Assembly: GCA_018982785.1 (NCBI GenBank)
Contig: JAHHEN010000005.1
Coordinates: 248,001-312,000 of the forward strand
Source of the DNA: Enterococcus innesii
Lineage (GTDB): Bacteria > Bacillota > Bacilli > Lactobacillales > Enterococcaceae
DNA: 64,000 nucleotides
Reading direction: 5' to 3'
Positions 8,570 through 16,989 of this stretch are shown in pieces (position 1 is the stretch's first letter; each line of letters begins with the position of its first letter). Under the pieces are notes generated by a model. That model did no database searches and was not told where the DNA came from. It saw only the letters and a program-made list of their open reading frames with translations. The translations under genes were made by a program, and so were the position numbers.

Positions 8570-9413
8570 TTTTCATTTCTCCTTTTTTTGAGGGTAATTT
8601 TCCAATTCGTGCCAGTCCCGATTTTATAGGTTTCAGCAAATGAAGCCAAGTTGAGCCCTAAACCAATATTCAATAGGGAATTGACATATAAGACAGGTTC
8701 ATTTTCCGACCTTGCGCAAAGGAGCGTCCGAAACGCACTTCTTCTTGATAACGCAGTGTATCTTGGTAGTAGATACTGACGAGCAGCGGCTCATTGTATT
8801 GGACCTGCCATTGCTTAAAGAACGTATGGGGAATATTCGTCCACAACGAACCAAAGCGGATATCGAGAATATCGATCGTACCAGTAATCGTTTCTGCTGT
8901 TTGGCTTGGCTTTTCAATGGCAAAGACTTGGATCGCTTCTTTAGGTTCGGGTGTTCCTAGCTCATCAAAGCTGATGGCGCCACTGGCGAGACGCGCGGCG
9001 TTATACATATAAACATCCCGACCATGAAACGTATGGCTTTCGGCTGATCCGGCCAACCGCTCAGTTGCCTCATTGATCACCCGTAGTTCAGCGATTCCGA
9101 TATAAGTCGCTAAATAGGTTAGGGTGCCATTATCTGGCGTCAAAACCAACTGTCCGGTCGCCAACTTGGCAACCACGCTTCGTCGATCAGACCCTACGCC
9201 GGGATCGACCACTGAAACAAAGACCGTTCCCGCTGGCCAATAGGTGACGCTTTGCAGCAGACGATAGCTGGCATCATGAATGTTGTATGGCTCGATCTCA
9301 TGAGTCAAATCAGCAATGACCAGCTCCGGTGCCACTTGATAAGCTACCCCGTACATCGCATTGACCGCTCCATCTTGCAAACCAAAATCGGTTTGAACCA
9401 CTAATTTGTGCAT
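8566..9413 (-). CDS. SAM hydroxide adenosyltransferase (DUF62 family), 3' frameshift
   Basis: Family enzyme that splits S-adenosylmethionine to adenosine and methionine. The start is the ATG at 9413 (MHKLVVQTDFG) behind GGAGGAG. Motifs include TDFGLQDGAV, VDPGVGSDRR, LTPDNGTLT and FHGRDVY. The frame as read stops at 8670 after SYMSIPY, but the next frame continues with family-like VLYVNSLLNIG and ASFAETYKIG and ends in a TGA overlapping the ATG of the S-component gene. One extra A in the AAAA run (plus 8702-8705) joins both parts into about 282 residues. The coupled stop/start supports the restored reading. Confidence 0.8.
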
Positions 9414-9485
9414 TTTTCTCTCCTCCCAACAACCTTTCTCCTTTTTAACAAAACCTGCGCTTGAAACAGCTGACCGTGCAGACAC

Positions 9486-9750
9486 AAAAAAAGCCCTTAG
9501 CGAAAGCTAAGGGCATCACCTGCGGTACCACCTTAATCTGCAAAACCTTCACAGGCTTCACCTCATTCAGTACCCGAAAACACTCGGAGACTGTCGCTTG
9601 TTAACGGGGCAACCGTATTTTCCTAATTAGTCAGAAAATCCGCTCCAAAGTCATTTTCAAATCATTCGTTGTCGTTCCTTCTCACCTACCGGAACTCTCT
9701 GCTAAACAACTACCTTGATTCTACTTTCTTTTTCATCGCGTTTGCATTTT
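9486..9750 (-). promoter_or_regulatory. T-box riboswitch, methionine specifier (ECF/SAM hydrolase operon)
   Basis: On the minus strand: stem I region with GGTGAGAAGGAACGA, specifier context GAAAATGACTTTGGAGC (AUG at plus 9652-9654), the T-box core TGGTACCGCA (9521-9530) and a terminator GCCCTTAGC / GCTAAGGGC followed by seven Ts (9486-9514). The position of AUG relative to the GGAGC motif matches the other two T-boxes in this window, so the reader is tRNA-Met. Uncharged tRNA-Met would allow read-through into the SAM hydrolase gene. Confidence 0.9.
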
Positions 9751-9759
9751 GTTTCATTT

Positions 9760-9788
9760 AAATTATCAAAGCTTGTGCCTTTTGTCAA
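9760..9788 (-). promoter_or_regulatory. Promoter of the first Met T-box operon
   Basis: Minus-strand TTGACA (9783-9788), 17-nt spacer, TAATTT (9760-9765), just upstream of the T-box leader. Confidence 0.8.
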
Positions 9789-9869
9789 TTCTCTTTTAAG
9801 AAAAAATTCAAACAGAAGGCATAATTTGTCAAAAGATTCACGCAATTCCTGAATTTCGCTCGAAAATCC

Positions 9870-9969
9870 TTCACATTTTCCCGCTATTATAAATGCATAC
9901 CAACAAACAACCCTAACACTTTTTCATTTTTACTCCTTCCCGCCAGTCCCCGCTGGCGGGCTCCTTTTT
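9870..9969 (+). ncRNA. Repeated small-RNA-like element, copy 3
   Basis: TTCACA (9870), TATTAT (9885-9890), conserved spacer segment, CTTTTTCATTTTTACTCCTT, perfect hairpin CCCGCCAG (9939-9946) / CTGGCGGG (9953-9960) with loop TCCCCG and T-tail (9965-9969). First unit of the tandem array. Confidence 0.65.
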
Positions 9970-10047
9970 GTCTTCTGACTGTTTTATCTAGTTTCACTTT
10001 TTCTTGGCGATTTCTTCCCAGAATTCTGTTTGATTCGTCAACTTTTT

Positions 10048-10147
10048 TTCACATTTTCACGCTATTATAAATGCATACCAACAAACAACCCTAACACTTT
10101 TTCATTTTTACTCCTTCCCGCCAGTCCCCGCTGGCGGGCTCCTTTTT
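10048..10147 (+). ncRNA. Repeated small-RNA-like element, copy 4
   Basis: Same order as copy 3: TTCACA (10048), TATTAT (10063-10068), conserved segment, hairpin CCCGCCAG (10117-10124) / CTGGCGGG (10131-10138), T-tail 10143-10147. The conserved part from CATACC to the T-tail is identical to copy 3. Confidence 0.65.
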
Positions 10148-10225
10148 GTCTTCTGACTGTTTTAGATGGTTTCACTTTTTCTTGGCGTTTTCTTCTCAGA
10201 ATTCTGTTTGATTCGTCAACTTTTT

Positions 10226-10325
10226 TTCACATTTACACGCTATTATAAATACATACCAACAAACAACCCTAACACTTTTTCATTTTTACTCCTATCCCGC
10301 CAGTCCCCGCTGGTGGGCTCTTTTT
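10226..10325 (+). ncRNA. Repeated small-RNA-like element, copy 5
   Basis: TTCACA (10226), TATTAT (10241-10246), conserved segment, hairpin CCCGCCAG / CTGGTGGG (one G-U pair) and T-tail 10321-10325. It ends about 50 bp before tRNA-Leu, with a separate promoter between them. Confidence 0.65.
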
Positions 10326-10337
10326 GTGAGATTGGAC

Positions 10338-10366
10338 TTGCATTTCTTCCTAGAAAGGATTATCTT
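10338..10366 (+). promoter_or_regulatory. Probable promoter of tRNA-Leu
   Basis: TTGCAT (10338-10343), 17-nt spacer, TATCTT (10361-10366); the tRNA begins 8 nt later. Confidence 0.5.
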
Positions 10367-10374
10367 TATCTTAT

Positions 10375-10456
10375 GCGGAAGTGGCGGAATGGCAGACGCG
10401 CACGCTTCAGGCGCGTGTGAGTTTATCTCGTGTGGGTTCAACTCCCATCTTCCGCA
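10375..10456 (+). tRNA. tRNA-Leu (anticodon CAG)
   Basis: Class II tRNA of 82 nt with acceptor arms GCGGAAG / CTTCCGC and discriminator A. The anticodon arm is CACGC-TTCAGGC-GCGTG, giving CAG, followed by a long variable arm and a T arm with GGTTCAACTCC. CCA is not encoded. A terminator follows directly. Confidence 0.93.
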
Positions 10457-10459
10457 TTT

Positions 10460-10489
10460 AGCAGTTCAGCTTTCTGAACTGCTTTTTTT
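10460..10489 (+). terminator. Terminator after tRNA-Leu
   Basis: Stem AGCAGTTCAG / CTGAACTGCT with loop CTTT and seven Ts. Confidence 0.9.
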
Positions 10490-10495
10490 GTTGCA

Positions 10496-10530
10496 AAACG
10501 CGCATGTTCATCGAATAAACATGCGCGTTT
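10496..10530 (-). terminator. Hairpin at the end of the oppA-like gene
   Basis: Inverted repeat AAACGCGCATGTT / AACATGCGCGTTT, 20 nt past the stop of the minus-strand OppA gene. The T-run on the minus strand is short, so strength is uncertain. Confidence 0.6.
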
Positions 10531-10549
10531 CATTCAACTATTTTTCCCC

Positions 10550-12202
10550 TTATTCACTAACATAGGCGGTGCGGAAAAAGAAATGCGCACCATAAGCTGG
10601 GAATTGGATGTCTTTAACATTTGATTTGATCAAATAATTTGAAGCACTTTGGTAAAGAGGGACTTGCGCAGCATCTTGTTCCAACAAAATTTCTTCTGCC
10701 GCTTTGTAATCTTCAAAATATTGATCGGGGTCGTTGGCATGAACGGTGCGCGCATCTTCCGTCAACGCCGTATATTCTTCATTGACATAGCCGCCGTAGT
10801 TAAAGGAAGCGCCGTTTTTGTATAAGATAAAGAACATATCCATGTCACTGCTTCCAGCGATCCAGCCAGAAACGGAAAGCTCATAATCACTATTTGCTCT
10901 TGATTGATTCAAGCTGGCACGTGGCTGTTTGTTGATGGAGATCGACAAGCCTGGCAAGTTTTCTTGCAGTTGGCTTTGCAAGTACTCCCCGATTTTTTGA
11001 CCATTGTCATCATCTGTCACTAATAAACGCAGCGTCGTACTTTCGCCAATTTCCGCTTGGGCTTTTTCCCACTCTTCCTTGGCCGCCTCTAAATCATACA
11101 GGTTATAATCACCGCTATATGCTCGAAAATCTTCGCCAGTATTTGGATTCGAAGCTAAGCCGGTAGGGATCAATCCATTTAAAACTTTCGCTCCATCGTT
11201 CAACACATTATCCACGAGACTTTCTTTGTCGATCGCCAATGCGATCGCTTTACGCACATGAACATTTGCTAAGGCATCGTTGGCGGTTTTGTTAAAGTCT
11301 AAGAAAAAGTTCGCCACATCATTTTGCGTAACTAGCTCTTCATTGTCTCCATATTGTTGAACATAGATCCCACTGATTTTTTGCAAATCAAGGTCGCCGC
11401 TTTCAAACAATTGGATCCCCGTATTTTCTTCTTTGATGGTGGAGCCTTTGATTTCCTCCAATTGAACGACATCAGCATCGTAGTATTGGTCGTTTTTCAC
11501 TAGCATCCACTCATCTCCCGTCTGTTGCCAATCGGTTAAAGTAAAGGGACCAGAATACAACAAATCTTCACTTGTACGGGCATAGGTCTCGCCTTTTTCT
11601 TCAACAAAGGCTTGATTTTGCGGTGCCAACCAGCCGATGGAAATCAAGGATAAAAACGAAGGCTGCGGCTGCTCCAACTGCACGATAAAGGTCGCATCAT
11701 CTGGGGTTTCCAGACCAATCGTTTCTACGTCTGCATTGCCTTCACGAATGTCTTTACTATTGACTACATTATCCAACAAATAGGCGTTTGGTCCCATCGT
11801 TGCTGGATCGACTAACTTTTTCCACGCATAAGCAAAGTCAGCTGAAGTGATCGCTTCGCCATTGCTCCACTTCGCATCCTCTCGCAAGGTAAAGGTATAG
11901 GTTTTGCCATCTTCACTGATTTCGACTCCTTCTGCCAAGCCTGGAACTGGTTCGCTGTTTTCATCGAAACGGTAAAGCCCTTCGAATAAATGTTGGACGA
12001 TGGTAAACGTTGCTTTATCCGTCGTTTGGGTCGTATCGAGAGTCGTCAGCTCAGCTGGTAGACTCACCGCGATCGCTTGATTCGGCGCTCCGTTAGTTTC
12101 AGCCTCTGATCCCTCAGTATTTCCTGTTGTCGTGCAGCCAGAAAGGGTCAACCCAATCACTCCTGCTGCAACCAATAAACGCTTCTTCCAGATCATTTTC
12201 AT
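10550..12202 (-). CDS. OppA-family peptide-binding lipoprotein under a Met T-box
   Basis: 550-residue extracellular solute-binding protein (family 5). Lipoprotein signal with lipobox LTLSGC near residue 20; family segments WSNGEAITSADFAYAWKKL and YSGPF follow. The start is ATG 12202 or 12196, 4 or 10 nt after AGGAGG; the longer reading frame upstream lies in the leader and is not coding. No permease or ATPase genes are adjacent, so it must share the membrane parts of another Opp system. The Met T-box upstream suggests it captures methionine-containing peptides, which is inference. Confidence 0.9.
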   Translation of the reverse strand: MKMIWKKRLLVAAGVIGLTLSGCTTTGNTEGSEAETNGAPNQAIAVSLPAELTTLDTTQTTDKATFTIVQHLFEGLYRFDENSEPVPGLAEGVEISEDGKTYTFTLREDAKWSNGEAITSADFAYAWKKLVDPATMGPNAYLLDNVVNSKDIREGNADVETIGLETPDDATFIVQLEQPQPSFLSLISIGWLAPQNQAFVEEKGETYARTSEDLLYSGPFTLTDWQQTGDEWMLVKNDQYYDADVVQLEEIKGSTIKEENTGIQLFESGDLDLQKISGIYVQQYGDNEELVTQNDVANFFLDFNKTANDALANVHVRKAIALAIDKESLVDNVLNDGAKVLNGLIPTGLASNPNTGEDFRAYSGDYNLYDLEAAKEEWEKAQAEIGESTTLRLLVTDDDNGQKIGEYLQSQLQENLPGLSISINKQPRASLNQSRANSDYELSVSGWIAGSSDMDMFFILYKNGASFNYGGYVNEEYTALTEDARTVHANDPDQYFEDYKAAEEILLEQDAAQVPLYQSASNYLIKSNVKDIQFPAYGAHFFFRTAYVSE

Positions 12203-12276
12203 TCTTCCTCCTATGTGATTGCGCAACCAACGCAAGTGTTTTTCATGACAGCCAAAAACGCATTCAACGATAAAAA

Positions 12277-12592
12277 GAAAAAACCTCATCCCTTTGCTTA
12301 TCAACTTTGACAAACAAAGGGACGAGATTTTCGTGTTACCACCCTTTTTCGCACCACTCTCACAAATGGCACCTCAACAGTACGCTAAGATACTTGGCAC
12401 GGTAACGGCTGCTTTCCGTCTGATTTGCGTGAACAAATCAGATCACTCAGAGCTCATCTTCACTTTTTTTCTGCTGCCCTTTCTCACCATCCGGGTTCTC
12501 TTCTAACAGATTCCAAAGCTACTCTTCTCTTCATCGTCTTTCTTTTTATCTAAAAAAATAGTAAATGACGTTTTTTTGTCTATTTCATGATT
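12277..12592 (-). promoter_or_regulatory. T-box riboswitch, methionine specifier (oppA-like gene)
   Basis: Minus strand: GGTGAGAAAGGG of stem I, specifier context GAAGATGAGCTCTGAGT (AUG at plus 12455-12457), T-box core GGTGGTAACACGA (12331-12343) and a terminator with stem CAAAGGGAYGAG-type arms ending in TTTTTT (12278-12283). The specifier position aligns base for base with the other Met T-boxes of the window. Confidence 0.88.
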
Positions 12593-12599
12593 GTTATAA

Positions 12600-12628
12600 A
12601 GTATACTATTGGTGTTTTTGGAAGTCAA
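12600..12628 (-). promoter_or_regulatory. Promoter of the oppA T-box transcript
   Basis: Minus-strand TTGACT (12623-12628), 17-nt spacer, TATACT (12600-12605). Confidence 0.85.
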
Positions 12629-12764
12629 CAAGAATTGCGAATATTCAGTTTTTTATGATTTTTCTATCAGAGCTTGTTTTGCGTCTTGCTTGCCTTTCGT
12701 CACGTTCTTCTCTAGGATAAGAACTAGATAAGCCTTCTCATTTGTAAAAAGGAGTGTGCCGAAA

Positions 12765-13217
12765 ATGAAATTAGCAGAAGCGTTACTTTTAAGACGAGAT
12801 TTGAACAATCGTCTGTTTCAATTGCGCAACGAGATCTCTAGTAGTGTGTTAGTCCAAGAAGGCGATACCTTGGATCGCAGTATCACAGAATTGTTCAAGG
12901 AATACGATGAGATCAATCAACAGTATTCAGAATTAGTCGTAGCCATCAATCGGAAAAATGCGACTGCCTCTGTAGCAGATAGTGCGTTATTGCTGATGGA
13001 AGCACTAGAACGGCGAGAACAGCTGCGCCGCAAGCATGCACTGCTAACGCAAGCACTGGATGAAACCAAAGCAGCTCCCCGAATGGGTCGCAACGAAATT
13101 CGACTGGTGCGTACGATCGATACAAAAACGCTAACGGAGCAATTGAATGCGACCGCCAAGCAGTTGCGAGAATTAGATGGAAAGATCCAACAAACCAACT
13201 GGCTGGTCGATCTTTAA
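12765..13217 (+). CDS. DIP1984-family protein
   Basis: 150-residue soluble protein, strongly helical and charged with coiled-coil-like heptads (LLRRDLNNRLFQLRNEI and later EQLNATAKQLRELDGKI). It resembles the DIP1984 / septicolysin-like family, whose function is unknown. The start is ATG 12765, 10 nt after AAAGGAG; a GTG at 12756 lies too close to the ribosome site. Single gene. Confidence 0.8.
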   Translation: MKLAEALLLRRDLNNRLFQLRNEISSSVLVQEGDTLDRSITELFKEYDEINQQYSELVVAINRKNATASVADSALLLMEALERREQLRRKHALLTQALDETKAAPRMGRNEIRLVRTIDTKTLTEQLNATAKQLRELDGKIQQTNWLVDL

Positions 13218-13384
13218 TCAATATGGGTGGGTGTCAAAGGCGAGCACAAAGCAGGTACAGGCTGATATGTACACTATGGAACGTCTGGCAGAGACGTAAA
13301 CGTAACAACCACTGCTTACGAATCACAATCGTAACAATCACATTGTATTTTTTAGCGACCACGTGCTGATTTGACTGGATGGGA
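13218..13384 (+). other. Unassigned intergenic stretch before a terminator
   Basis: About 165 nt between the DIP1984-family gene and its terminator. It holds short repeats (CGTAACAA followed by CCAC or TCAC) and GC-rich stretches. I see no ORF; it may be 3' UTR or an RNA of unknown type. Confidence 0.3.
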
Positions 13385-13422
13385 AAAACCCTCTTCTTTT
13401 TTTGAGAAGAGGGTTGTTTTTT
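13385..13422 (+). terminator. Terminator
   Basis: Stem AACCCTCTTCT / AGAAGAGGGTT followed by GTTTTTT. Confidence 0.9.
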
Positions 13423-13454
13423 ATCGTATCTAGTCGTACATTGAGACGGCTCTT

Positions 13455-14177
13455 TTACTGAGGAACCTGCTGCTCATTATTCACAGTGGCAAAACGCGTC
13501 AGGAACGTTTGCCCTTTCTCACTACTCCAAAACTCCTTCATCAATGCCGTCAATCCCTCTTTGGTTTGATTGGCACCAAAGAAAGGACTGCCGGGTTCTA
13601 ACATGATGCCATTAGCTAAAGCACCGATAGGAAAGGGATCAAAGCCGAAGGCGGCAACGATTTCGGCTGTCTGATCAAGGGCGGTTTGGTCATCACCAGC
13701 AATGGCGATGGCTTTTTTGGCAGTTCCTTGAGCAGCCGTTCTCGTCAGCAAGGATTCCTCTTGGATATCATGGTACCCCATATGATTGAATCCTTTGACT
13801 ACTTTACTTTGGGAAAAATAGCGTTGCACACGTTCCGAAGAAGTCTGCTCAATGGATGAGTATTCTGTTTCTTTGCCATCGACTTCCCACCAATAATTCA
13901 TGGCATTGATCACTAGCTTACCAGCCAAAGCTTCTGCCGGCAGCTGTTGGTACTTACTCAACGGAATTGCCAAAATGATCGTTTGGGCTTCCGCCATCAC
14001 TTCAGCGGCATTTTTTGCGATTGCTCCCGGAGCCAACACAGAAACGGATAAGGCGATTTTTTCTGCTGGCTTCGTACTGGCGATCAAAACCCGATAGCCC
14101 GCCTTGGCACCAAGATTTGCGAGCGCTAAGCCTAACTTGCCTGCGCCTAAAATTCCGATGGTTTTAGGCATTGCCAT
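13455..14177 (-). CDS. NADPH-dependent F420-reductase-like oxidoreductase
   Basis: About 240 residues with an N-terminal Rossmann fold (TIGILGAGKLGLALANLG, residues 5-22) and family segments ILAIPLSKY, NAMNYWW and VVKGFNHMGY. The family reduces or oxidises a diffusible cofactor or quinone with NADP. The start is ATG 14177 or 14171; both overlap the stop of the upstream flavin oxidoreductase, so the two are translationally coupled and probably work together. The substrate is unknown. Confidence 0.85.
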   Translation of the reverse strand: MAMPKTIGILGAGKLGLALANLGAKAGYRVLIASTKPAEKIALSVSVLAPGAIAKNAAEVMAEAQTIILAIPLSKYQQLPAEALAGKLVINAMNYWWEVDGKETEYSSIEQTSSERVQRYFSQSKVVKGFNHMGYHDIQEESLLTRTAAQGTAKKAIAIAGDDQTALDQTAEIVAAFGFDPFPIGALANGIMLEPGSPFFGANQTKEGLTALMKEFWSSEKGQTFLTRFATVNNEQQVPQ

Positions 14178-15225
14178 CACCTGCTGCCAACAATTCTTTC
14201 ACCCGTGGAATCACTTTGGTTCCATACAATTCAATCGTTTTGAAACGGTCTTTTTGCAGCTGGCCGCCAGTACCGTAAACCAGATCAAAGCGTTCTACAC
14301 CGACTTGCGGCATCATACGGGCAATTTTTTGCGCCACGGTTTCTGGACTGCCTACATAGTAAGACCCATGTTCGACTTCAAAGTCAAAGCGTTCTTTGCT
14401 CATGGCTGGCCAGCCGCGATCAAGACCGATTTTGTCCATGCTCTTTTTGATGTAGTTCCAGCCGATTTCATAGGCTTCTTCATCGGTGTCGGCGATCACA
14501 CCATGGGAGTGCATGCCGATTGGCAAAATCGGTTGCCCCAGTTGCTGTGCTGCCTTTTTATACAGATCAACATAGGGCGCAAAACGAGCGGGTTCGCCAC
14601 CGATGATCGCTAACATAACAGGAAACCCATAACGGACGGCACGAATGATCGATTCAGGAGTTCCACCGACACCCACATAGGTATCTAATTGATGCCCCTC
14701 GATTTTTGGGAAAACGTCGGCATTTTTTAAGGATTGCGTAAACTTGCCTTCCCAAGTTAATGGTTTGCCTTTTCTCAATTCACTGAACATTGCTGTTTTT
14801 TCTTCAAATAGTTCTTCATAATCTTGCAAGTCATAGCCAAATAGAGGGAATGATTCAGTAAAAGATCCTCGTCCCAGCATGATTTGTGCGCGACCGTTCG
14901 ACAACGCATCAACGGTCGCGAACCGTTCGTAGACCCGCACGGGATCATCCGAACTCAAGACAGTTACACCGGTACCTAATTTGATGGTTTTGGTAACCAT
15001 TGCTAAAGCCGCTAGTACCGTATCAGGACTTGAGATCGAATATTCTTCCCGATGGTGCTCCCCTAAGGCAATGACATCGATGCCGACTTCATCGGCTAAT
15101 TTTCCTTCTGCCACGATATTGCGCAACGATTCGCTATAACTGATCCGTTCTTTCGTTGTATCATCAAAGGCTAGATCGCCAAACGTATCTAACCCAAATT
15201 CAAGATTTCTGTGATTGATGGTCAT
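14164..15225 (-). CDS. LLM class flavin-dependent oxidoreductase
   Basis: 353-residue luciferase-like monooxygenase family protein. Motifs include FGLDTFGD, ALGEHHREEYSISSPD and LGTGVTVLSSDDPVRVYE, the usual flavin-binding barrel. The start chosen is ATG 15225 (MTINHRN) behind GAGG; the frame continues upstream but without family similarity. It precedes and overlaps the F420-reductase-like gene. The role could be FMN-dependent oxidation of an unknown small molecule. Confidence 0.88.
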   Translation of the reverse strand: MTINHRNLEFGLDTFGDLAFDDTTKERISYSESLRNIVAEGKLADEVGIDVIALGEHHREEYSISSPDTVLAALAMVTKTIKLGTGVTVLSSDDPVRVYERFATVDALSNGRAQIMLGRGSFTESFPLFGYDLQDYEELFEEKTAMFSELRKGKPLTWEGKFTQSLKNADVFPKIEGHQLDTYVGVGGTPESIIRAVRYGFPVMLAIIGGEPARFAPYVDLYKKAAQQLGQPILPIGMHSHGVIADTDEEAYEIGWNYIKKSMDKIGLDRGWPAMSKERFDFEVEHGSYYVGSPETVAQKIARMMPQVGVERFDLVYGTGGQLQKDRFKTIELYGTKVIPRVKELLAAGDGNA

Positions 15226-15332
15226 TTTCTTTTCCTCATTTCTCATTACTGATTCTCTGTTCTCACTATAACAAGGAACAAAAAAAGTTGCGAACAATAT
15301 GCTTACTTTTTGTAAGTTGCCGATTTTAAAGC

Positions 15333-15371
15333 AAAAAAACACTTTCCCGAACAAAAATTCAGGAAAGTGTT
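15333..15371 (-). terminator. Terminator after the TIGR02328-family gene
   Basis: Minus-strand stem CACTTTCC / GGAAAGTG followed by seven Ts. Confidence 0.85.
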
Positions 15372-15377
15372 TGGTCT

Positions 15378-15740
15378 TTAAAGATAGATCCCTTTACTAT
15401 GGAGATTCACTAAGCATTCTTCCAAGTATGCTTCATCATGTTCTGGATAGATCGGCGTAGTCAAAGGAACGGCTTGAACGGAGGGTTCCAGCGGCAGATT
15501 TTTGCCACGATACGCTGGATCGTACCATTCAGGTGCTGGCCGATAGCCTCGACGGGTCATTTCATCCAGCACTAACTGATGGTATTGAAACAATTTATAG
15601 GGTGGATGAGTAAAAACGTAATCGACCGTTGCGTGCTTCTTGCCCCAGCCTAACCCTCGTAAGGCTGCTGCTTCACGATGCTGGCCTAACAGCTGCTGCC
15701 GGGGCAAAGCAGGGATCAGTGCTTCATGCCATAAGCGCAT
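15378..15740 (-). CDS. TIGR02328-family protein (pyrimidine-dimer glycosylase-like)
   Basis: 120-residue protein beginning MRLWHEALIPALPRQQLLGQ, with GLGWGKKHATVDYVF and YKLFQYHQLVLDEM. This matches the small family related to pyrimidine-dimer DNA glycosylase / endonuclease V. DNA-repair activity is inferred from the family only. It lies 14 nt after the alcohol dehydrogenase-like gene and ends in a terminator. Confidence 0.8.
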   Translation of the reverse strand: MRLWHEALIPALPRQQLLGQHREAAALRGLGWGKKHATVDYVFTHPPYKLFQYHQLVLDEMTRRGYRPAPEWYDPAYRGKNLPLEPSVQAVPLTTPIYPEHDEAYLEECLVNLHSKGIYL

Positions 15741-15754
15741 CGGTTCAGCCTCCT

Positions 15755-16722
15755 TTATTCTGCGTCTTGGCTGATGAAATTGTCTTGATTTTCAATAACG
15801 ATCTTACCTACTGCATGGTGTGTCTCACTCAATGCGTGGGCATCGTAAATTCCTTGTGCTGTCAATGGGAAGGTTGCACCGATGATACTGGTGACTTTTT
15901 CTGCTTCGATCAGCTCTGTCAATTCTGCCAATTGTTTGCCGTTTGTTCGTAACCAAACTGCTTTGGCGAAGATGTCTTTTTCTTTTGCCAAGTCTTCGGC
16001 TTCAATACTCAAAATCGAGATCAGACGGCCCTTAGGTTTTAAGACAGTGAAACTTTTCTTCTGGGTGTCGCCCCCATCGTATCAAAGACCAAATCAATGT
16101 CTTGCAAGACTTCTTCAAAATCTGTCGTGTGGTAATCGATGATCTCATCGGCACCAAGTTTTTGTAATAACTCATGGTTACGAGGACTAGCCGTCGTGAT
16201 GACGTAAGCGCCAGCTGCTTTTGCTAGTTGGACCGCATAGGTGCCAACTCCGCCTGCTCCGGCATGGATCAAGACTTTTTCCCCTGCTTTTAAAAGACCG
16301 TGTTCAAACAACGCTTGGTAAGCAGTCAAACCAGCTAGTGGCACTGCAGCTGCTTCAGCGTAGTTTTGGTTTTCTGGTTTAATCGCTGCTAACTCAGCAT
16401 CCACGATGGCATAATCAGCATACGTCCCAAAACGAGTCGTTTCAGGGCGGGCATAGATTGCATCACCAACTTTGAATTCTGTCACGTCAGCGCCTATTTC
16501 TACGATATCCCCTGCGACATCCCAACCTAAAATAATTGGGAAGTCCCATGGAAACATTTGTTTCAAATAGCCTTCTCTTAATTTCCAATCGATTGGGTTG
16601 ATGGATGTTGCGGCAACTTTGACTAATAATTGATTTGCTTTTAATTCTGGTAATTGGACCGTTGCTTCTTTTAATTGGTCTTTTCCACCATAGGCTTCAA
16701 TAACGACAGCACGTGTTTCCAT
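15755..16722 (-). CDS. NADP-dependent zinc-type alcohol dehydrogenase / quinone oxidoreductase, frameshifted
   Basis: MDR-superfamily enzyme with INPIDWKLREGYL, GWDVAGDIVEIGADV and the nucleotide-binding motif GAGGVGTYAVQLAKAAGA. As read, the frame from 16722 ends at 16039 (ATPRRKVSLS), while the C-terminal part (15755-16012) lies in another frame. One extra G in the five-G run (plus 16071-16075) gives MGGDTQKKSFTVLKPKGRLISI and joins both into about 322 residues. Start ATG 16722 sits 10 nt after AAGGAG. No catalytic zinc cysteine set is visible, which fits the quinone-oxidoreductase branch. Confidence 0.82.
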
Positions 16723-16989
16723 TGATGCTTCACTCCTTACATTCATTCTTCATCAAAGAGAGGTTCCTGTTTTTCCATCCCTTGATTTCTCACTTCCCTA
16801 GCTTAGGCAAAAGGAAGATATTTGACAAATGATATGTTTGGAAACTGCCACAGCCACCTGGCCGTTCCTCCTGCTAAGCCTTGAAAGAAACGGGTTTATT
16901 TTTTCTTCATTTTTTTATTGCCTTTTCTTTAAAAATCAATTACGCTACTCAAGAAATACGAAATTGTAGAGAAAGAAGGAATTGATGAA

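Larger units (their letters stand above)
9870..10325 (+). repeat. 178-bp tandem repeat, three units
   Basis: Copies 3, 4 and 5 of the small-RNA-like element are spaced exactly 178 bp apart (TTCACA at 9870, 10048, 10226). The linkers between them (starting TCTTCTGACTGTTTTA and including AGAATTCTGTTTGATTCGTC) are also nearly identical, so the unit was duplicated as a block including upstream sequence. Confidence 0.85.

Noticed and set aside
8566-9413. Programmed -1 frameshifting in the SAM hydrolase gene
   Set aside because: The site has AAAA but no clear slippery heptamer with a stimulatory structure, and many other genes in the window show the same one-base-short pattern.
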